Source: Odontocerum albicorne
Lineage: Eukaryota > Arthropoda > Insecta > Trichoptera > Odontoceridae
Reading direction: 5' to 3'
Assembly: GCA_949825065.1 (NCBI GenBank)
Contig: OX463842.1
Coordinates: 33,720,480 to 33,784,479, forward strand
Length of the DNA stretch: 64,000 nucleotides
Position 1 is the stretch's first letter, and every line of letters starts with the position of its first letter. A program made the position numbers and the translations under genes. The notes beneath the pieces were generated by a model. That model saw nothing but the letters and a program-made list of their open reading frames with translations. It made no database searches and was not told the origin of the DNA. Positions 36,641 through 48,629 of this stretch are shown piece by piece.

Positions 36641-37517
36641 CATGACATTTTTTTATCCACGTTTCTGGCTAATGCAATACATACTTTTATTTCTTATAAT
36701 TTTTTATTCGTCATTCGTTATGGTTACAAAACGAAAAAAGAACATCATATCGAACATGCTATCAGCTAATTGGGACGTTCTTGTCTGTCCTACTTCACAT
36801 TTCTTATAATAATAACATTTTACTCCGCTTAGTTAAGCTGATGATGAAGGAAGCGGGTTCCCTCGAGATGCTATTCTAAATGCAAATGCGCTGTAGTAAT
36901 TTTCATAGAATGAAGAAATAATGAGCGTCTACAAGTGAACGGAAATTATTTCGAATCCCTCGTGTCGTCTCTTATACCTGTTTATATCAAAGCTTCGCAA
37001 TAAAATTAAGCGGCTCAGTTGAGCGATTACACTTCTGGTTGGCGAAAACTAAATTTGAGGAGAACGTTAAAATGTTTCGTAAACATCAAGATGGTGTAAT
37101 CTAACGTTACTTAAGATGATAAACTTTCTACTCCAATTCCAATTTTATAATACTCCCGATAAATTTAATTCTTAGGCTATTTTTTGTGTATTCTGTTTTA
37201 CACTTTCATGCTTTTATAATATGATACTCAATTTTCTACTTCCTTTTTCCGACTATAGCCATAATGTCAATTATCATACAATAGTTACTCGAGGGATGAA
37301 TTTGTCACCCTTTAAATGTTTTTTTTTTTCGAAAATTATATTTCTATTGTATATGGAGTTTAGTAGTGTATATGGTATGTGGTTTTCACCCTTTGACGTG
37401 TAAATCCGTAACTTACCAATATCCTTAACAGTCTGACTTTTAAATAAATTCCATGATTTAATTTATTATGAATTCACTTGATTGTTTATTTCGATCTTTT
37501 AACATTTTTTTCTCCCT

Positions 37518-37700
37518 TTGAAACCATGGTTTAATATAATAAGAACGGAAGTGTCAGTCATGTGTCGTTTGCGGATGGGCCACTGCGTGATGACTAGCCA
37601 CCTTTACATAATGGATATTGTGGAGAATCCCGGCTGCGTGTGTGGTCTGTATGATGAAACTATAGACCATGATTTTTTTAATGTCCTTTGCGAAACATAG
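37518..37700 (+). mobile_element. Non-LTR retrotransposon C-terminal fragment (RNase H/I-type tail)
   Basis: The frame reads TEVSVMCRLRMGHCVMTSHL, then GCVCGLYDETIDHDFFNVLC. This fits the RLR.GH....H.Y.......C.CG...T..H.L..C ending of many non-LTR retrotransposon ORF2 proteins. About 55 residues remain; no neighbours of the same element were found. Confidence 0.55.
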
Positions 37701-38384
37701 TTTATTTGATTTACTAATAAACGCTATACTATATACGAGTATTTAACGCCTCTAATGAATGTTGCGTGTCTTCTTTCTTTGTGGAACTTTTCCACTTGTA
37801 GATAGCTCGTTTAATTTTTGAAACATAATCAGTTGAAACTTTAAATTGTCTAGAATTGTCATTTTTTAAACTTAGATTTATTATTATATTGCCCCATAAT
37901 TGCATAGTGACTTTAATTTGGGTGCACAAATTATCCTAGTTTGGGTGGATTACCTAAAAAAACAATCGTTTCAATAATTCCTTTCGTGGCTCTATCTATA
38001 TGTTTTTTTTTCTTTCTATTTTATTTTCAAACGAACTACTGCTACTAAGGTTAGCACCTTGAAGTAAACAGTGACAAAGAAGGATATGACTAAAATAAAA
38101 TTTGATAACATTTATTGATTTGCTCTAACGTACTATATGTCACTTACCTCGCCAAAATCAACGATATATTAAAGATTTGAAGAATCGTATCTGCCTGATT
38201 AATGTTTCCACAATAAGTGTGTACTTCGGTCTATACTTCTCAACACCGGTCTACTCTTCCGTTGAAAACTCTGCTTTTCTCTGTAGTGTTCTATGGAGTA
38301 TAAACATGAACGCTGAGAGAAAATGGTTGAGATGCGAGTATGCTGAATATTCTTAAGATTTAGTGTTATCCCCGAATACGTCGC

Positions 38385-38711
38385 ATCTCGTGGACTGCAA
38401 GACACGTCAATATACCATCATCAAGGATCTACAGACCAAATACTGGAAACGACATGCAGGAAGATAATACTTCGAATATTTCGTTGGATGAATACAGTAT
38501 AGAGAAGCTAGTAGTGTCTAGAAGTGTTATCGGGCGGCGAGCTAGACGTTGGTCTCGAGCAAGGTGGATAGATCAAAGAGGCGACTTGTTTCTCATTGAA
38601 TACTACACTCATTATGACTCAGGACCGGGAGGAATAGAGGCTAATCATACGCTCAGTTCCAAATCATCAGGGAACTATGCTTTGACGCTCAGCCATGATC
38701 AACATGACTAA
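38385..38711 (+). mobile_element. LINE fragment, WTARRTN type
   Basis: SWTARHVNIPSSRI (about 38390), then EDNTSNISLDEYSIEKLVVS, GRRARRWSRARWIDQ, corresponding to the PWTARRTN..IL, F.GH......E.L.V.G.VEGRRARGRSP.RW.DQ progression of the same LINE group as 50590-51235. Small deletions break the frame between blocks. Confidence 0.5.
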
Positions 38712-39626
38712 CAGGGTGAAACAAAATGTAGACTTGATGTTTTTTTAATTCCGTTCGTAAATATTTGTTACATTAGTTACACACTCTACAAGATTTATAA
38801 AAATCGTTTTACCTCCGTCACAGCATTAAATTTTACAGAATTATCTTTAATGACTGCGTAAATTAGATTTTATTTCTAAGTTTTGAAGCATCTCTAAACT
38901 GGTCTCAATAAGAGTAAGTTTCTTCAGGACGGAACATAAAAAATAACTTTATATATTTTTTATGTTTTCAATTAAAAAAAACTGTGATTTATTCATTAAA
39001 AATCTATGTAAGTCCACTCCTTTGTCTCCCTTTAAGTCTTTTCACTCAATAGGATTTTCTTTTGTTATTTTTCGTTGGCTCACCATTTGTCACAATGGGT
39101 TCTCACACCAATCTTTTTATCCTTTTATTATCACACTCTTTTCATCAACGTAATTTAATTCATTTTAATTAAAGTTTTTGGAAAGTAATACATTACTGTA
39201 TTTTATCCAGAAAATAATTCAATCTAGACTTTACCCATCGTCAACGCCCAACTAAGCTTGGGTAAACCTGCAAAAATGAAAAAGGCAAGTTAATTTGCTA
39301 AAAATACACTCGTGGGAATTATTTCTACAAATTTGCTAATACAATCAGTCTGAGTCACGGTTTGGACTTAATTATATTTCACATATAAATTTCCTTCAAA
39401 ATATCGTTCTTGTCTTCTATATCTCAATTCCAACGAATTTTGACAAAAGTATAAAATTTCGATTTTCTTCCGTAGATCATAAATAAATAACATACTATAG
39501 ATATGGTAAAAAATAATTTTAGCTTGTACTCGTACCTAATTTTTCTCTTCGAGGTACCAAGCACTTTAATGACAGTCAGTCATCGACTTACGTACATTCG
39601 ATTTTCGTAAAAGTTGTTATTTCGTT

Positions 39627-39712
39627 CTTGAACATTTACTAGTGGCTAATTGTACTTGAACATTTGCTAGTAGCTAATTGTACTTGAACATTTACTAATG
39701 GCTAATTAAGTT
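39627..39712. repeat. 28-bp tandem repeat, three copies
   Basis: Unit CTTGAACATTTACTAGTGGC, then TAATTGTA, with single substitutions between copies. Confidence 0.9.
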
Positions 39713-40107
39713 TCGTACATGTAACAAGTTATTTCTTACTCATCACAACTTACTTAGCCCTTCCCTCTTTCAAAATTGAATTAATTTGGTCATGCCACAT
39801 TTTACTTTACTACCACATCATCCCAAACTTCTCATATGTTTTATGCTACTTGTATAGATTATTTTTGTAATCTTTCATCAATGTAATTTCTTTTTTTTCT
39901 TTTCTTTCATCTTTATAATTTTTATTTTATCTAAGATTTTTCTTTGCGATATACTTTTAATTTATCAATCATATAAGCGATAAGACACAGACATGAAAAA
40001 CGGAAGTGCCAGGTTGTCAGGAAGTGAGCACAGAACTAAAAATGTGTTGGGATGATCGAAAGCTCGAGTGGCTGAGACAGTTTTCCAACGAATTAAAAAA
40101 AACTGAA

Positions 40108-40454
40108 TCAGCACACATACCATCACGCTCTTTATGTTCTGGGATAGGTAGAGAGAACAGAGCGCCAGACTTTTCTTTCTCGACACACATATTTCACCTC
40201 TTCTACATCCATACATATTCTCATATAGCTCCTACGATGTTTTAACTTCTTACATTTCCTTCTTTCAAAAAATCATTCATTTGATCCCACTTTTTCTTTG
40301 GTCTTCCTATACCACGCTTTCTACTGACATTTACACTGTTTATTTATGTTAGTCTTTCTTCTTTCATTTATTCCACCTGCCCAAACCATCTCAGAATGTT
40401 CTTCTTCATCTTACTCAACACGCCAGTCTTGTGTTTACATTCCTCCCTTATTTT
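40108..40454 (-). mobile_element. LINE family A 3' end, minus strand
   Basis: ACACATACCATCACGCTCTT, GGGATAGGTAGAGAGAACAG and GCGCCAGACTT form the 3' block. The complement upstream encodes decayed ANVS, WFGQVE and KDVLSKMKKN segments. It is truncated where the Jockey-like tail begins. Confidence 0.7.
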
Positions 40455-40890
40455 TTATTAATTTATTGCAAATACAATCTGACGGGCGTATTGCCAGGCG
40501 GCAATCTCTTCCAACCAACCAGACAAAACTAAATGAAGCAAGTTGCATGGTCACATAAATCATTCAAATGACTATCCATCTCCACGAAATCCATCAACAC
40601 GTATGTGAGCATATGCCCACAAAGACGGACAATCACCCGAACATTCCTTTTCATATAAAGTGAGATATCATCAATCAAAGGAAAAGGAAGAGATGGTGGA
40701 AAAGAAATAAAAGGAAAAGAAAAATCAGGAATGAAACACGTTATTTTACTGACTAAAAATTAAGAGTTTTTTCAGTCGCTTCTAAAAGCATGCCGAGGAC
40801 GGAGCGTGTCTTATATTGGTTTGTAACTGATTCCAGAGTTTCACTGCATGGACAGTAAAGGACGACGTAAAAAAAGAAGAGCGGTGAACT
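40455..40890 (-). mobile_element. Jockey-like LINE (family C) 3' end, minus strand
   Basis: The complement of 40890-40770 reads RSSFFTSSFTVHAVKLWNQL, then QTNIRHAPSSACF, the conserved SF.V.A..LWN.LP..IR......F ending of Jockey-clade ORF2 proteins. About 300 bases of 3' untranslated region follow to 40455, ending near AATACAATCTGACGGGCGTA and an AT-rich tail. The last 60 bases match the tails of the family 1 SINEs. Confidence 0.7.
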
Positions 40891-40916
40891 GGAAAGTCCA
40901 ATAAACAATATTTGTT

Positions 40917-41385
40917 TGAGCGTAGCTCTGTTTGTGCGTAGCTCTGTTTTGAGCGTAGCTCTGTTTGAGCGTAGCTCTGTTTGAGCGTAGCTCTGTTTGA
41001 GCGTAGCTCTGTTTGAGCGTAGCTCTGTTTGAGCGTAGCTCTGTTTGAGCGTAGCTCTGTTTGAGCGTAGCTCTGTTTGAGCGTAGCTCTGTTTGAGCGT
41101 AGCTCTGTTTGAGCGTAGCTCTGTTTGAGCGTAGCTATGTTTGAGCGTAGCTATGTTTGAGCGTAGCTCTGTTTGAGCGTAGCTCTGTTTGAGCGTAGCT
41201 CTGTTTGAGCGTAGCTCTGTTTGAGCGTAGCTCTGTTTGAGCGTAGCTCTGTTTGAGCGTAGCTCTGTTTGAGCGTAGCTCTGTTTGAGCGTAGCTCTGT
41301 TTGAGCGTAGCTCTGTTTGAGCGTAGCTCTGTTTGAGCGTAGGTCTGTTTGAGCGCAGGTCTGTTTGAGCGTAGCCATGGTTGGA
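40917..41385. repeat. 16-bp minisatellite, about 29 copies
   Basis: Unit GAGCGTAGCTCTGTTT, almost perfect from 40917 with scattered variants (CTATG, AGGTC) near the right end. The minus strand is open in more than one frame and would encode a 16-residue repeat (RSNRATLKQSYAQTEL); this follows from the lack of stops in the unit and is not evidence of a gene. It begins directly at the broken 5' edge of the Jockey-like fragment. Confidence 0.95.
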
Positions 41386-41930
41386 AAGACGCTGAAAATT
41401 TGCTCACTTATCACTCCCGTCCGTATTCTATAATATCATACATTTTTAGCTCATATGTTTTTCTAAGTGCACGCATTTCTACAATATTTCATTTGTTATT
41501 TTCAGTCTTTTATGAAAATATACACTTCTTTTTTAATGATATTTCTAAAACCGTGTGAACAATACCATACATGTATTTACTTATGCTTCTATTTATTTTA
41601 GCTTTTAGAAGACCACTTAGTCTTAAAATATTTTCTTAAAAATTAAATATTTACCAAAATCTATAAAACAATATATTAAAAATACATTTTATATGTCTTA
41701 ATTCAAGGAGATTAAGGAAACTGAAAATCTTGGAGTATGCGCTCAAATTATATAATTTATCATATTAAATCTTACATAATAAAATTTTACATTTCTCTGA
41801 GTGAAATTTAACTCAATTTAGTTTTCGTTTTGTATTTTAAAAAACCTCACGTATTCTTATTATTAAGCATACTATTTCAATATAGTTTTGTGACAAGTAC
41901 CCGTCTTTCCTTCAGATTGTTGCTTCCTTT

Positions 41931-42310
41931 ACATCCATACATATCATGCATCCTTCCTCCTCTCAGGTTTTCACTTTATTTGCATCCATACATGGCATGC
42001 ACCTTTCCTCGTATCAGATTTATTCACATCCATACATCTCATGCACCATTCCTTCTCTCAGATTTTCACTTTGCTTACATCCATACATATGCATCCTTTC
42101 TCCTCTCAGATTTTCACTTTGCTTTGCATCCATACATGGCATGCAGCCTTCCTCGTATCAGATTTATTCACATCCATACATCTCATGCACCATTCCTCCT
42201 TTCAGATTTTCACTTTGCTTACATCCATACATATCATGCAATCTTCATTCTCTCAAATTTTCACTTTGTTTACATCTCATACACATCTTCCTTCCTTCAG
42301 ATATTCACTT
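41931..42310. repeat. Tandem array of about 50-bp units, eight copies, with a three-unit higher order
   Basis: Each unit begins CATCCATACAT and ends near CAGATTTTCACTTTG. The three consecutive unit types (GGCATGCA with CGTATCAGATTTATTCACA; CTCATGCACCATTCCT; an ATATGCAT or ATATCATGCA form) recur in the same order about 150 bases later. The open frames of up to 185 codons across this array are a by-product. Confidence 0.85.
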
Positions 42311-42939
42311 TATATACTCTTCCTTTCTTCGTTTTGAATATTTTATTTTACGATATATTTCCACTTAAAATTAAAAATAGAATATGATCAATCAGGTTTT
42401 AAATAAATTGGAAGGAAGAGTAATAAATTTAGTACAGGAGAATGTGCGTTTAAATTTTTAAATGTATCGCCAGAGTGGACGCTTGATTTTAATTCATTTA
42501 TTATTTTTGTTTTTCTCATCGGGTAATAATTGATAAACCTCCTATTTTGTGATTTTTCACAAACGACAACGAAATTGCGTTAATATTATATTCAGGCTAC
42601 ATTTGCCCTCATTATCTCCATTTCCACTTCGCGCCATTTCGATTTAACTCAATTACATCTTAATGAGCACATAATCATTTCGTGAAATTTCAGTAGATAG
42701 AGTACGCACATTTTTTTTATGATGGTTTTAATCTGTACCAAACTGGTGTCTGGATGCTATTGCAATTATTGTAATTGACGCAAAGTAGTTTTCATTAAAC
42801 AGCATAGAATATTGTTTCGACTAATGTATTTTAATGTTATCTTTTAAAATGGCGTTATAGTTATTTTATGATCGAGGAGTTTAATAAATATCGTTTTATC
42901 CCTTCGTCACAGACGTTTCTTAGTGGAGTGGTTCTCAAT

Positions 42940-43400
42940 GTCCCCAATATCGTGGGTTAATGTACATAATATATTATGTAACCTATTACTTGTATGCGGA
43001 TGATCTCTAAGTATACATTTGTTTCTGCCCATGAGATATATCTGCTGCTGCGAATCTCGTGAATCGCGATCTTAGCGGTATCACACTGTGGCTTAGGGAA
43101 AACAAATAAACCTATAAAATCGCTAACTATTATAGGAAGTTGTCGTATTATTTTGAAGACTAATCAATCAAATCTTTGGCCTATTCAAATTGATGGCTGT
43201 GTGATTTGTATTATTTGAATCCTTTTCGATTAATTTTTGAGTTGGCACAGTCGTATATCCGAGTTAAGCTGCAAAATCTTCGCAAGTATTCTCTCAATAA
43301 ATTGCGTATTTTTCTCATTATTCAAAGCAGAATTTCGTAGCCCATTCAAATATTTTTGACTGTTAACATTGAATTGTGAATAGTTTAAATTAATAAATAA
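42940..43400 (+). mobile_element. Jockey-like LINE reverse transcriptase fragment
   Basis: LYADDL at 42990-43007 is the catalytic YADD motif. It is followed in shifted frames by DISAAANLVNRDLSGITLWL RENK, NQSNLWPIQIDGCVI, and LSWHSRISELSCKIFASILS. These fit the palm and thumb of Jockey-clade reverse transcriptases in the correct order. Stops directly after YADDL and after RENK make it inactive. It could be from the same family as 40455-40890. Confidence 0.75.
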
Positions 43401-44072
43401 AAATTACAGTATAATCGTCGCAGGCCAACCCTCGGTTAATCTTGGCTACTTCAAGTATCGATGTTCACCACACTCTTTCAACCCCAATTTGTAATTTATG
43501 TATAAAAAGGTATTGTTGATCGGAATAATAACAATAGTTTATGGAAAAAAATCCATTAATCAAATGACATACATCAATTTACAAAAAAGCGCCTCTTATT
43601 TCATAGAGTTTCATATTTCCATTTTACAAACTAAAACTGAGTATAGTGAAATGGAATGCGTCTCCTCAACGCGTTCAATAAAGTCTTCTCGTTTACTTTC
43701 GTTTCACACAGACTACGCCCACAAGCATGACTTTGAACATCTCGATTATTATTCATGTACGTTTCTTAACATTCACAAAATTACTTGAAATCCTGAATGT
43801 ATTCTGGTGTGAAACTTGAGACTGAAGAGATATCAGACCAGGCAGCTGGGTATTTTATTGGCTGACTAGACCTACTGATGCCATGTTTGAGTAAATATGT
43901 GTGCAAGGCCAGATTTCGCTAGAAATAGTGCCGTGCCATTAATTTCGGTTGTTCCCGCATTATTTAATGCTGGATTTCCATCACCTTTAGAGAGGAAAGG
44001 AGAGAAAAGGAGGCCAATGACGATGACCAACATTTTCAATTATCTTACAAAATATATTTTTCCTTATTACAG
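43401..44072. other. Intron sequence up to the 44073 acceptor
   Basis: No repeats recognised. The 96-codon frame at 43498-43788 has no domain. Confidence 0.4.
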
Positions 44073-44277
44073 GTCTACATCGTTATTGAAGATGAGAACG
44101 ATTGTGTGCCCTTGACGGTGGAGAGCATGTACCGGGCCAGTGTGACCGAAAACATTTCTGGAGGGCGGATTATTATTCAACTCGAGGCCGTGGACCAAGA
44201 CGTCTCCACTCATCATCTCTCCTTCAAAATCCTCTCCGGAGATCCAGGAGGGCTTTTCCAGATTAACGCAACTACAG
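44073..44277 (+). CDS. kug: Fat-like cadherin, exon b (linker and most of a cadherin repeat)
   Basis: 205-base exon; acceptor TTTTTCCTTATTACAG, donor CAG then GTATTA. It starts in phase 0 and ends one base into a glycine codon. It encodes VYIVIEDENDCVPLTVESMY, then RASVTENISGGRIIIQLEAV, DQDVSTHHLSFKILSGDPGG, LFQINATT. Visible cadherin elements: the DENDC linker (a variant of D.NDN with no following P.F), the T-E-N calcium-binding glutamate, A-V-D-Q-D, the K-I-L-S-G-D strand and F-Q-I-N-A-T-T-G. The unusual linker ending in P-L-T and the SGDPGG strand are what point to the Fat-like (FAT1-3) class rather than Fat/FAT4 or Dachsous. Extracellular. Confidence 0.9.
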
Positions 44278-45390
44278 GTATTATTTTTGATATTATTATT
44301 TCTTCTTTTCCCTGCTAAAGTGGACATGTGATCTATTTTATCATGTTTTATCAAGTCTACCTATATTGTGGTGTTGACTTTCAGCTATGTGTTCAGGTAT
44401 GTGCTAAAAACCATTTGCCTAAAAAATTTCTGGGTTTACAAGCGGTTTTTCGTCCATTTTCGGGGATTCGAGTTTTAAGGATTTTTCTGTTTTTCGGGTG
44501 CGGTGATTTTTTACTATTTCTCGTTATTTTTTCTTGTAATAGCATTGTGGGTTTTCATCACCTTCAAACCCCTCTTGAATATTTTGTGTAAACTCTCATA
44601 AAGTTTTGAAATGCCTAATTATTGCTGTCATTTATGTCTTTTATTTGGTTAAACAATTTCTGCCCAGACTCAGAACGTCAAGTTCAAACATTTTTGATAT
44701 TTCAAGAGTATTTGAATATATACATTTAATGAATTATAATGGCTCACATCCAGTATAACATACCTCTAACAAACAGTTATCCGTAATCCATCAGTCAATT
44801 TATAGCTTTCTTGATTTTGTGAGAATATGGCGTTTGTAATAAAGGAGACATCATTATCTTGATTTACTTGAAGAAATATCATATTTTAGTAACAACCAAG
44901 TATCTGTTTTTTTTTCTATTTGTTGAATTATTTCTTCATACAAAATAATAATTAAGTTTGTTATTCAACTGGCATTTACAAGGCGGTTTTATTAATAGTA
45001 ATTTAAGTACATATTACAGTATGTATGCTGGATGGGTTTACGGATTAATGCTAGTTTGTTCCAGCAACCCCTAATTAATTCCGCTTCTCGGGATCACAGA
45101 GACCATTATCCCATTCTTTCCTCTCGCCTTCTTCAAGGCAGCGGCGCTGAAATGCTTTTATTCTTCTTACAAAGAAAGCTTTCCTGAAATCGTTAAGGGC
45201 AATAATATTGGCCGCCCTTAATGCCTTAATTACCGTCAAGTGTTTAGGAACCCTTTATTCTACGTCCTATTACATTGCAAAAAATAAGTTGAATCATTCC
45301 TCATGATTACCTACTCATGTTGTATCGTATTAATGTTTATCGCTTAACGAGTACTTTTCAAATTCTCTTGGCCTTTATTTTAATAATCAC
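44278..45390. other. Intron sequence without recognised elements
   Basis: The frame at 44328-44591 is hydrophobic and F-rich, as expected of T-rich sequence. A GC-richer patch at about 45060-45250 (GGCAGCGGCGCTGAAATGC; GGCCGCCCTTAATGCC) suggests an old repeat but matches nothing else here. Confidence 0.4.
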
Positions 45391-45652
45391 ATTATTCGTT
45401 AACCGAATACTATTTTCTTCTGCTCCAGTATGTTACGATATATGAATCCTTTAATATTATTCGTTAACCGAATACTATTTTCTTCTGCTCCAGTATGTTA
45501 CGATATATGAATCCTTTAATATTATTCGTTAACCGAATACTATTTTCTTCTGCTCCAGTATGTTACGATATATGAATCCTTTAATATTATTCGTTAACCG
45601 AATACTATTTTCTTCTGCTCCAGTATGTTACGATATATGAATCCTTTAATAT
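45391..45652. repeat. 65-bp tandem repeat, four essentially identical copies
   Basis: Unit ATTATTCGTTAACCGAATAC, then TATTTTCTTCTGCTCCAGTA, TGTTACGATATATGAATCCT, TTAAT. Copies start at 45391, 45456, 45521 and 45586. Identity indicates recent expansion or gene conversion; it could also be an assembly artefact. Confidence 0.95.
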
Positions 45653-45889
45653 TTTTTAAAGATTTCATTTAAAAGTTAAAGAACTTTGGAACTGAAAAAA
45701 TGAATTGTTAATTAAAGTGTCGTCAAGTTTTGTTTATTTACCATATATAAACATGTTTGCACAAGACAGTGTTTCCATATTATATATTATTAATCCTAAT
45801 GTTTTAGCTCTTTTGAAAGAATGTATAAATTATTAGACTTATGTCGATTTAACCAATGAACATATCATGATCTGCTAAGATGATAGTCC

Positions 45890-46380
45890 ACAACAGTATT
45901 CTCGTACCAACTTTGATATATGAAATAAAAACGTAGACGTGGAAAAAGACTGAAAAGAGCCGGATAAATGTTGTAAAAATGCGTGTACCGATGATAATAC
46001 ATGGGATGACTACGTATGACAGAATACGCAATGTAGGGATTAGAGATTAATTGAAAGGCTAATGTATTAAGTAAGATCAAGAAGTGTACTCTGAGATTGT
46101 TTGGGAGAATGACTAAATGAAAAAAGACTAACAAAACAAATGTACAGTGCAAATGTGAGTGGGAGGCGTGGTAGAAGAAGACCAAGGAAAGTTTGGTGGG
46201 ATCAAGTGAATAAGATTTTGAAAGAAGGAAGTGTGAAAAATCAGATAATTTTTAGACGTTGTATGAGAAATTGTATAGACGTAGACGAGGCGAAAGATGT
46301 GTTGCGATATGACAGTTTGGCGCTCTCAGCTTACCCCGACAGGGAATCAGCGTGATGGTATGTATTTATGTATGTATGTA
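45890..46380 (+). mobile_element. LINE family A 3' end, best-preserved copy
   Basis: Plus-strand frame 46140-46355 reads MYSANVSGRRGRRRPRKVWW, then DQVNKILKEGSVKNQIIFRR, CMRNCIDVDEAKDVLRYDSL, ALSAYPDRESA and a stop, followed by GCGTGATGGTATGTATTTAT and an (ATGT)n tail. Upstream, in broken frames, are TRMNVVKMR..., then SKIKKCTLRLFGRM. This defines the 3' end of the family: the protein ends about 10 bases before the tail. Confidence 0.8.
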
Positions 46381-46844
46381 TGCATTTAAAAAAATACATC
46401 TTATAAATCATATATACTCGTATATATAAAATATCTTATACTATATAATGCAATCCTGTGTGAAAAAAAATATCAGGGCAGTAAAAAAAGTTTTTGTGTC
46501 CTTAAATTTCTGAATGAAGGTAACATGTGGGTTAAAATTGTGCAAATATTCGTCTTATTGATAATACTTCGATTAAAATTCTCAATAATGAACCAAGATT
46601 TTTTATTATACTTATTTTTTTAGATTTCCATTCCCTGAACTTTTTAATCGGGTTGGGTATCTTTTTTTATTATTTTTTGTATGCATGCATGAAGTATTAT
46701 CGTCGATGCTGGGCCTCGAAGTCGAGGATTCCCTTTCCATTCCAACGTCAATTCAGTTGTAAAAGCGAAGCTGTGTCGTGGCACGCTGTTCTGGATCCGA
46801 TGGCACATCGAAGTGAGGCTATCGTCTTTTTTTTATAAATAAAT

Positions 46845-46995
46845 ATGACAGAAACCATAGGTATCCTTATTCTCACGAATATTCGATAGAAAAATGACTG
46901 TCGTTCGAGGGGTTACCAAAACGGGAAGTTCGAGCGAGAGACCTTCCGCACGGAAATGTAGTGAGTTACCCTGTGGTCATGCTCGTAATGAAGTA
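46845..46995 (-). mobile_element. tRNA-derived SINE-like repeat, minus strand
   Basis: Same family as 1585-1745: TAGGTATCCTTATTCTCACG, TTCGAGGGGTTACCAAAACG, GAGACCTTCCGCACGGAAAT, ending in a decayed tRNA-like head (complement GAGCATGACCACAGGGTAAC). Confidence 0.5.
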
Positions 46996-47799
46996 CGAGT
47001 ATTATGGTATCATCTAGATTAGTAATATTTAATTTATTTATTATATTCAAACAAAATGATCCACGTGACAAAAAATATTGAAATTGTAAATGTGGTGTTG
47101 TGGATAATAAATGACAAAAAATTAACTTTATCTTATTGTAAAATCTTCTTTATCACATATTGAGAGATTTTTATTGTTAACTCTTCGACTGCAATAATCG
47201 AAATATTGTGATGTATGTAGAATTGTGTGACAATAAAATTGAGATTAAGTCCAATGTAATAAAATATTTTTTGATATTGCTGTCTAAACCAATTTCTCCA
47301 TAAATTTTCAATATATTTTTACTACTCTGACTAAGATTTGTTGTCACCCTTACACAACATGTTTGCTGTCCAAAACAGGAAATATTACCTATTTTATAAA
47401 TTGGTATTCACAACTTTGTGAATATGAATGAACATTTTCAACATACCATAAATATCTCACCGATCAGTAATAAATCACTGAATGGAATTCTTTACTTTTC
47501 CGATATTTTTTTTTATTTTCTTTTATCTGAAATTTGATGCTAAGATGTTTTTTAGATTTTTTTTTCTTTACTCTCAACTTTTCTACGGAGAAAGGAACTT
47601 ATTATATTTCTGTAAGAAACGAATCCCGGTAATCATATTTTTTTGTCTTTTTAATAAGAAGACCGAAAAGTTTCAAACATTTGCCAACCTATACGGTTTT
47701 CAGGAGATAAAATTTCATTTATATTATGATAAATATTTTCTCTCTCAAATATAACGTATATTTTATTTATTACACACGTATGATATAATAAGAAACCAG

Positions 47800-48120
47800 A
47801 GCATAATCAATGAATGCGGAATGAAAAAAAATTTAATTCAGAAGATGAAGAAAAGATCATTAAGAAGAATAGACCACGTAGAAATAATTATGAAAGTTTT
47901 ACGAAAAAAAACATGTATTATTGAAAGTACAAGAAGTTTAGGAATACAAGTTAATCAAATTCTGAAATTGAAAAAGCTGAAGTCTTGAAAGTAGAATGGT
48001 ATACACGATACAATGTATGTATGAAGTGAGACCGAAAGATGTATGACATGATAGAACTAAATGGAGGTTTGTTATTTCTGTTTACTTCAATAGGGACACG
48101 GTATGATGGTGATCAATACA
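47800..48120 (+). mobile_element. LINE family A 3' end, diverged
   Basis: ATCAATGAATGCGGAATGAA, then AAGATGAAGAAAAGATCATT encode INECGMKKNLIQKMKKRSLR. The tail GACACGGTATGATGGTGATC is the family 3' block. The coding frame continues to about 47990 without resemblance to an intact copy. Confidence 0.6.
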
Positions 48121-48629
48121 GTGCAGTTGGCTCATTTTCATATGAATAGAATCTTCCATCTAATCGGACAGATTTTAAATAAGATATTTTTTATTTGTTT
48201 TAATCGTAAATCCAACCCGAAAACCTACGTTGTAAAGCAAACATTGTAAAACCAGGCCACGGAGATCATAAAATATTATAGTGCAATATATTATATTTAT
48301 AAGAATTTAGTACTTTTTTCAAAAATGATGGTTATATTCATCTCAATTGCCCACAAAATTTAGCAAATAATGTTTCACAGAGTTGTACAAATAATCATTA
48401 TTTATTTCGATTCAGAGCTCAGGAGAGCAATAAGATAAAACGTAACAAATTTTTATTACATCGTCCTAAAGCTTAGTATTTTAGGATGATACCTGGTTGT
48501 TAGGGTCGTATAAGATTAACACATACCTTTTAATTGTATCTGATTTATTGTATATTGTTTCATATTTGAATCCATTGAAAACATATATTTTTTGGCTTTC
48601 GACAAACGAAATAAAGATTATTATTATTT

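Noticed and set aside
41135..41414. Minus-strand frames encoding a repeated RSNRATLKQSYAQTEL peptide
   Set aside because: A 16-bp unit without stops keeps several frames open at once; no start context, promoter or conserved flanking domain.
41830..42387. 185-codon open frame rich in HPY and F
   Set aside because: It is a by-product of the 50-bp tandem array; the other two frames are equally open.
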